From assembly GCF_000003815.2 (NCBI RefSeq), contig NC_049982.1, positions 31,852,560 to 31,916,559 of the forward strand: a stretch of DNA of 64,000 nucleotides, written 5' to 3'. Positions 45,401-64,000 of the stretch are shown here, piece by piece. The DNA is from Branchiostoma floridae. Lineage: Eukaryota > Chordata > Leptocardii > Amphioxiformes > Branchiostomatidae. Position 1 is the first letter of the stretch, and each line of letters begins with the position of its first letter. The notes under the pieces were generated by a model that ran no database searches, was not told where the DNA came from, and saw only the letters and a list, made by a program, of their open reading frames with translations. The translations under genes and the position numbers were made by a program.

Positions 45401-46501
45401 ATGGAAAAATGTTTGTAGTGGTTTTGAGTTTAACAACCATTGCAAACCACAATCATAAAACCACATTGATTGTTTTTGCATTTACAGTGATATACACTGA
45501 CCTTCAGAAAGGATGGTAAAAGAGGAAATTGTACATGTGGTGCTCTATGACTCGCTGGTCCACTTGTTAATTGTGCCACCTGCCATTGTACAGACCCAGA
45601 TGCCCCCAGCAGGGCAGACCCAAAGTTCCGTGAGTGGCACCACTGGGTGGTGGTGAACATCCCCGGGACTGACTGGAGTAAAGGGGAGGTGTTGTCGGAC
45701 TTTGTCGGTGCCGGCCCCCCACCCAAGACTGGGCTGCATCGCTACGTGTTCCTGGTGTACAAACAACCGGGCAAACTGGAGTGTGATGAAGAAAGGCTGC
45801 CCAACACTTCAGGCAAAAACAGGTACTAGTACTTTTTTCTTTAAAGGAGTTTGTTCAGTGCAAGGCCATTGACCATGTCTAAGGCTAAGCTCACTGTAGC
45901 AGCATTTCTTCTCCCTAAGGCCACAGCAATTCTATTTGTTGTTTCTTGGATTTTTTCAGAAGGTTTGTCAGTGGAAAAAAATTTTTTTTTTAACTTTTCC
46001 AAAAAGTCGGAGTAGGAGAGATTGGGCATGAAATTTTCTGTTGAAAGTTTAAGTCTATATTACATGTACATTGTACGTCTTTATTACATGTACATTGTGC
46101 TGCAGCACTAGTAAGTAACACTGCTTTCAGTTTACAGATGCAGTCACAAACGTATTAACCTAGCGCTAGAGTACAATGCAAACCAGTCAGAATTACCCTT
46201 AGGAAGGTGACAGACGGTCACCAAAACGTTGCTGTGAAAACAAATGGTTGTGTGGGAAAAAAAGAGTCTCTTTAATTTAAACAGTCAACAAGGGATGTAC
46301 ATGCGTACTTGCAGTGATTGTGATTAGGGCATTATAGTCTATAGAGAAGTATTAATATCAGTGTGTACTCTCCACAGGGGAGGCTGGAGTACACGCAACT
46401 TTGTGAAGAAGTACAACCTGGGCGACCCTGTGGCTGGAAACCTGTTCCAGGCAGAGTACGATGACTACTGCCCTCAACTCTATAAACAACTGGGGATGTA
46501 A
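42420..46501 (+). CDS. PEBP1: Phosphatidylethanolamine-binding protein 1 / RKIP
   Basis: Five coding exons: 42420-42494, 43974-44027, 44386-44455, 45594-45822 and 46378-46501, giving 183 aa (human 187). This is a small cytosolic lipid-binding protein that in vertebrates inhibits Raf-1 signalling. Both PEBP signatures are intact: DPDAPSR (67-73) with EWHHW (80-84), and GLHRY (113-117), which together form the anion/phospho-ligand pocket. Other blocks also match: LTPTQVK-like [32 protein letters not shown]. Exon 1 starts at an acceptor 3 nt before the ATG, so the 5' UTR is split. Intron 2 has a 31-bp minisatellite and intron 3 has three MITEs. The N-terminal 25 residues are poorly conserved, so the first coding exon rests mainly on the ATG context and splice phase. 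Confidence 0.96.
44056..44275. repeat. 31-bp minisatellite in PEBP1 intron 2
   Basis: About seven copies of a unit containing TTCCTTTTCTGTAGTAATGG and TAGTTAATATG. Units differ by single bases and there are no spacers, so it is not CRISPR-like. Confidence 0.95.
44592..44805. mobile_element. TACTGTAAATGC MITE, copy 3 (inverted)
   Basis: Begins TACTGTAAATGCAGAAATG and ends TTAAATGCATTTACAGTA, the reverse orientation of the 20927 copy. Confidence 0.85.
44966..45289. mobile_element. CAGGGCTCGAAAT element with GGTGCACC core, copy 2
   Basis: Left GCAGGGCTCGAAATTCATTT; right ATTTTGAGCCCTG. Highly similar to 39957-40330 across GGATTAGGTGCACTGGTGCA and the central CACATAAGATAAAGTA.. stretch. Confidence 0.8.
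45300..45490. mobile_element. TACTGTAAATGC MITE, degenerate copy
   Basis: GTTTCCGTGGATTTGATTTTG..AAAATTGCGGTGG..TGTAATGGAAAAATGTTT..GCATTTACAGTG. Same order as the intact copies with CpGs decayed. Confidence 0.6.
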
Positions 46502-47891
46502 CAACACTGTACTAAAGAAGTACACGTACATGTATTTGTGCCATATGCCTCTACTTGATTTGGCTTTCAATAATCAATGATGGTCATGTATTTCTAGAAT
46601 TGTTTCTTTAAATACTAGTGTTGACTGTATGTTGGATCAAGTCTAATGCAACGAAACTACATGGGTTTGGAACTAAAAGAGGCTTTCTGTTTGTATGTGT
46701 GTGTTTTGTTACTTTATAGATATTGAAAACCAGACCTTTTGAGTATTGTTTTGGAACTGGTGATTCAGAGAATCAGGATCAAATTGTATTGATCTTACGT
46801 TTGTTTTACCATGCAATGGCGTTGAACATATTCATGATAATCAGTGCTGTGTGATATGCTGTGAAAAGATAACACGTGAAACAATAAAATGCTGAAAGCA
46901 ATATGAGAAAATAGCAGTGCTTCCAAGTTTATTACTGCATAATTACAGAAAATCTAGTTCACAGTTAGTGAAAACTTCCACTTTTCTAGTCGCAAAAATA
47001 TTGATCAATTAGATCCATTCAATATCTTTTTTATGAGTGGTCAGCAATTTTTAATTGCCACCATAGCAGCACAACATAATATTGTGTTCACCGAGTCTCT
47101 AATTTTCATGGTGTCATCTACTGCTAATGCTACTTAGGCCATGTTGATGTTAAAGGCACTCAATGCAATATTCTGGATAAGACAATTGGTACGTTATTGA
47201 CATTCACTTTACCATACTAGCACATTTGTATCATTTCGAACTTGAGCATTTAAAAAGAATGCACAAACATGCAAATGGTGCCCCACAATAAATCAGCACA
47301 GGATCAAGCCATTGTGATGACTGGTTTCCATGGTGACAGAGAATCCTGTACTCCTATTGGACGGACCTTAAATCACTTTCATCATATGACATGAGACAAA
47401 AAAAGATACACACATCCTAACTTTTCATCAGCCACTTCTATCTTAACGATGGCATTCTTGTTGTGAAGATATACACTGTGTATCAACGGTTCTAGACAGC
47501 ATCTGTCCTTTGATGGAATTTTGATGCTGGGACAGACAAAAATCGGCATATAAAGATATTAATTTAACTAAGTCTACCAGCAAATTTGCCCCTCAAAATA
47601 AAGGAAATAGCATTTCAGAGAGACTAGATTTCAAGATTATTATTGAATAGTTAAACTGTAATATCCAACACGAAAAGTGGACTCACCCAAATTTTTGACT
47701 GAACAAGATTTTAATGAGGAGCATACCCCCAGACCCCCCTAGCTATAGGATTGTTGTGAATTCCACAGGATTTCCATTCAAAATCCAGGGGACGGAAAAA
47801 ACTAGTGGCTGGCTAGAACACTGATCAGAACATTCTTTTTAGTCTGATGTTCAAATGAAACCAAAGGCAGACCGGGTTGGCACCTGAAATG
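46502..47891. other. PEBP1/allantoicase convergent intergenic region
   Basis: PEBP1 3' UTR to about 46900, then AT-rich sequence with no gene recognised. Confidence 0.45.
46883..46888 (+). terminator. Candidate PEBP1 polyadenylation signal
   Basis: AATAAA 382 nt after the PEBP1 stop. Confidence 0.5.
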
Positions 47892-47897
47892 TTTATT
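47892..47897 (-). terminator. Candidate allantoicase polyadenylation signal
   Basis: AATAAA on the minus strand, 373 nt beyond the allantoicase stop. It would place the 30-bp minisatellite in the 3' UTR. Confidence 0.45.
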
Positions 47898-48012
47898 GAT
47901 AAAGATACAAATGCTCCCAGGGACTGCCAAAGTGATTGCTGATTGGGTAAGACGGTTGGCCCGTCATGAATGGGAGTGTTTTGATGTGTCTCATAACAGA
48001 AGATGGTTGGCT

Positions 48013-48269
48013 TGGTTTGACTGTACCAGCTACAGTTTGATAGGGTTTGACTGTACCAGCTACAGTTTGATAGGGTTTGACTATACCAGCTACAGTTTGG
48101 CAGGGTTTGACTGTACCAGCTACAGTTTGATAGGGTTTGACTGTACCAGCTACAGTTTGGTAGGGTTTGACTGTACCAGCTACAGTTTGGTAGGGTTTGA
48201 CTGTACCAGCTACAGTTTGATAGGGTTTGACTGTACCAGCTACAGTTTGACAGGGTTTGACTGTACCAG

Positions 48270-48296
<27 letters not shown>
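48013..48296. repeat. 30-bp minisatellite at the allantoicase 3' end
   Basis: Nine copies of a unit with GACTGTACCAGCTACAGTTT plus GATAGGGTTT, with a few GATAGG/GGCAGG/GGTAGG variants. The copy nearest the gene contains the allantoicase stop codon (TAG at 48272-48270). Both strands stay open because the unit is 10 codons long. Confidence 0.97.

Positions 48297-64000
<15,704 letters not shown>

Noticed and set aside
45841-46029. 62-codon minus-strand frame between PEBP1 exons 4 and 5
   Set aside because: Low complexity Lys/Phe run in an intron, with no splice or homology support.

Overview
The window looks like a whole-genome-shotgun scaffold segment from an invertebrate chordate, most probably an amphioxus (Branchiostoma). 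This is an inference. It rests on intron-rich genes of metazoan type, a mix of vertebrate-like orthologues (mitoferrin, ARL10, METTL17, PEBP1) with a cholesterol 7-desaturase (Neverland/DAF-36) and an allantoicase that mammals have lost or degraded, and a dense load of short inverted-repeat transposons, tRNA-derived SINEs and a CR1/L2-like LINE. Two runs of N (6503-6602 and about 27550-28418) mark assembly gaps.

Seven protein-coding genes can be read. In order they are: a KCTD7/14-like BTB protein (minus, 3' exon only, 3051-3749); mitoferrin (plus, 4 coding exons, 8702-15872); Neverland-type Rieske oxygenase (minus, 7 coding exons, 26583-20465); ARL10-like GTPase (plus, 4 exons, 32058-35423); METTL17 (minus, 2 exons, 41581-38835); PEBP1/RKIP (plus, 5 coding exons, 42420-46501); and allantoicase (minus, the last 10 exons, 63717-48270, with the N-terminal exons beyond the window). 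Exon junctions were placed by hand from GT/AG sites, reading-frame phase and family similarity. In every gene the phases add up to an open reading frame.

Mitoferrin and nvd converge. ARL10 and METTL17 converge. METTL17 and PEBP1 diverge from a shared upstream region of under 1 kb that carries two perfect DR1 nuclear-receptor-type motifs. PEBP1 and allantoicase converge. There is no operon-like functional linkage. Mitoferrin and METTL17 are both mitochondrial, and the Neverland and METTL17 proteins bind Fe-S clusters, but this looks like chance neighbourhood.

The rest of the DNA is largely repeats. At least ten inverted-repeat families are present in one to seven copies, often nested or back to back. 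There are minisatellites with 18-, 18-, 30- and 31-bp units (one inside METTL17 coding sequence, one overlapping the allantoicase stop codon), long (CA)n tracts, a roughly 340-bp tandem repeat split by a SINE with target-site duplication, and a damaged LINE with a 2A-like peptide motif. The most striking observation is that intron 1 of nvd appears to be an entire hAT-like transposon. Its target-site duplication (CAG|GTAC) supplies both splice sites, which makes it a candidate for intron birth by transposon insertion.
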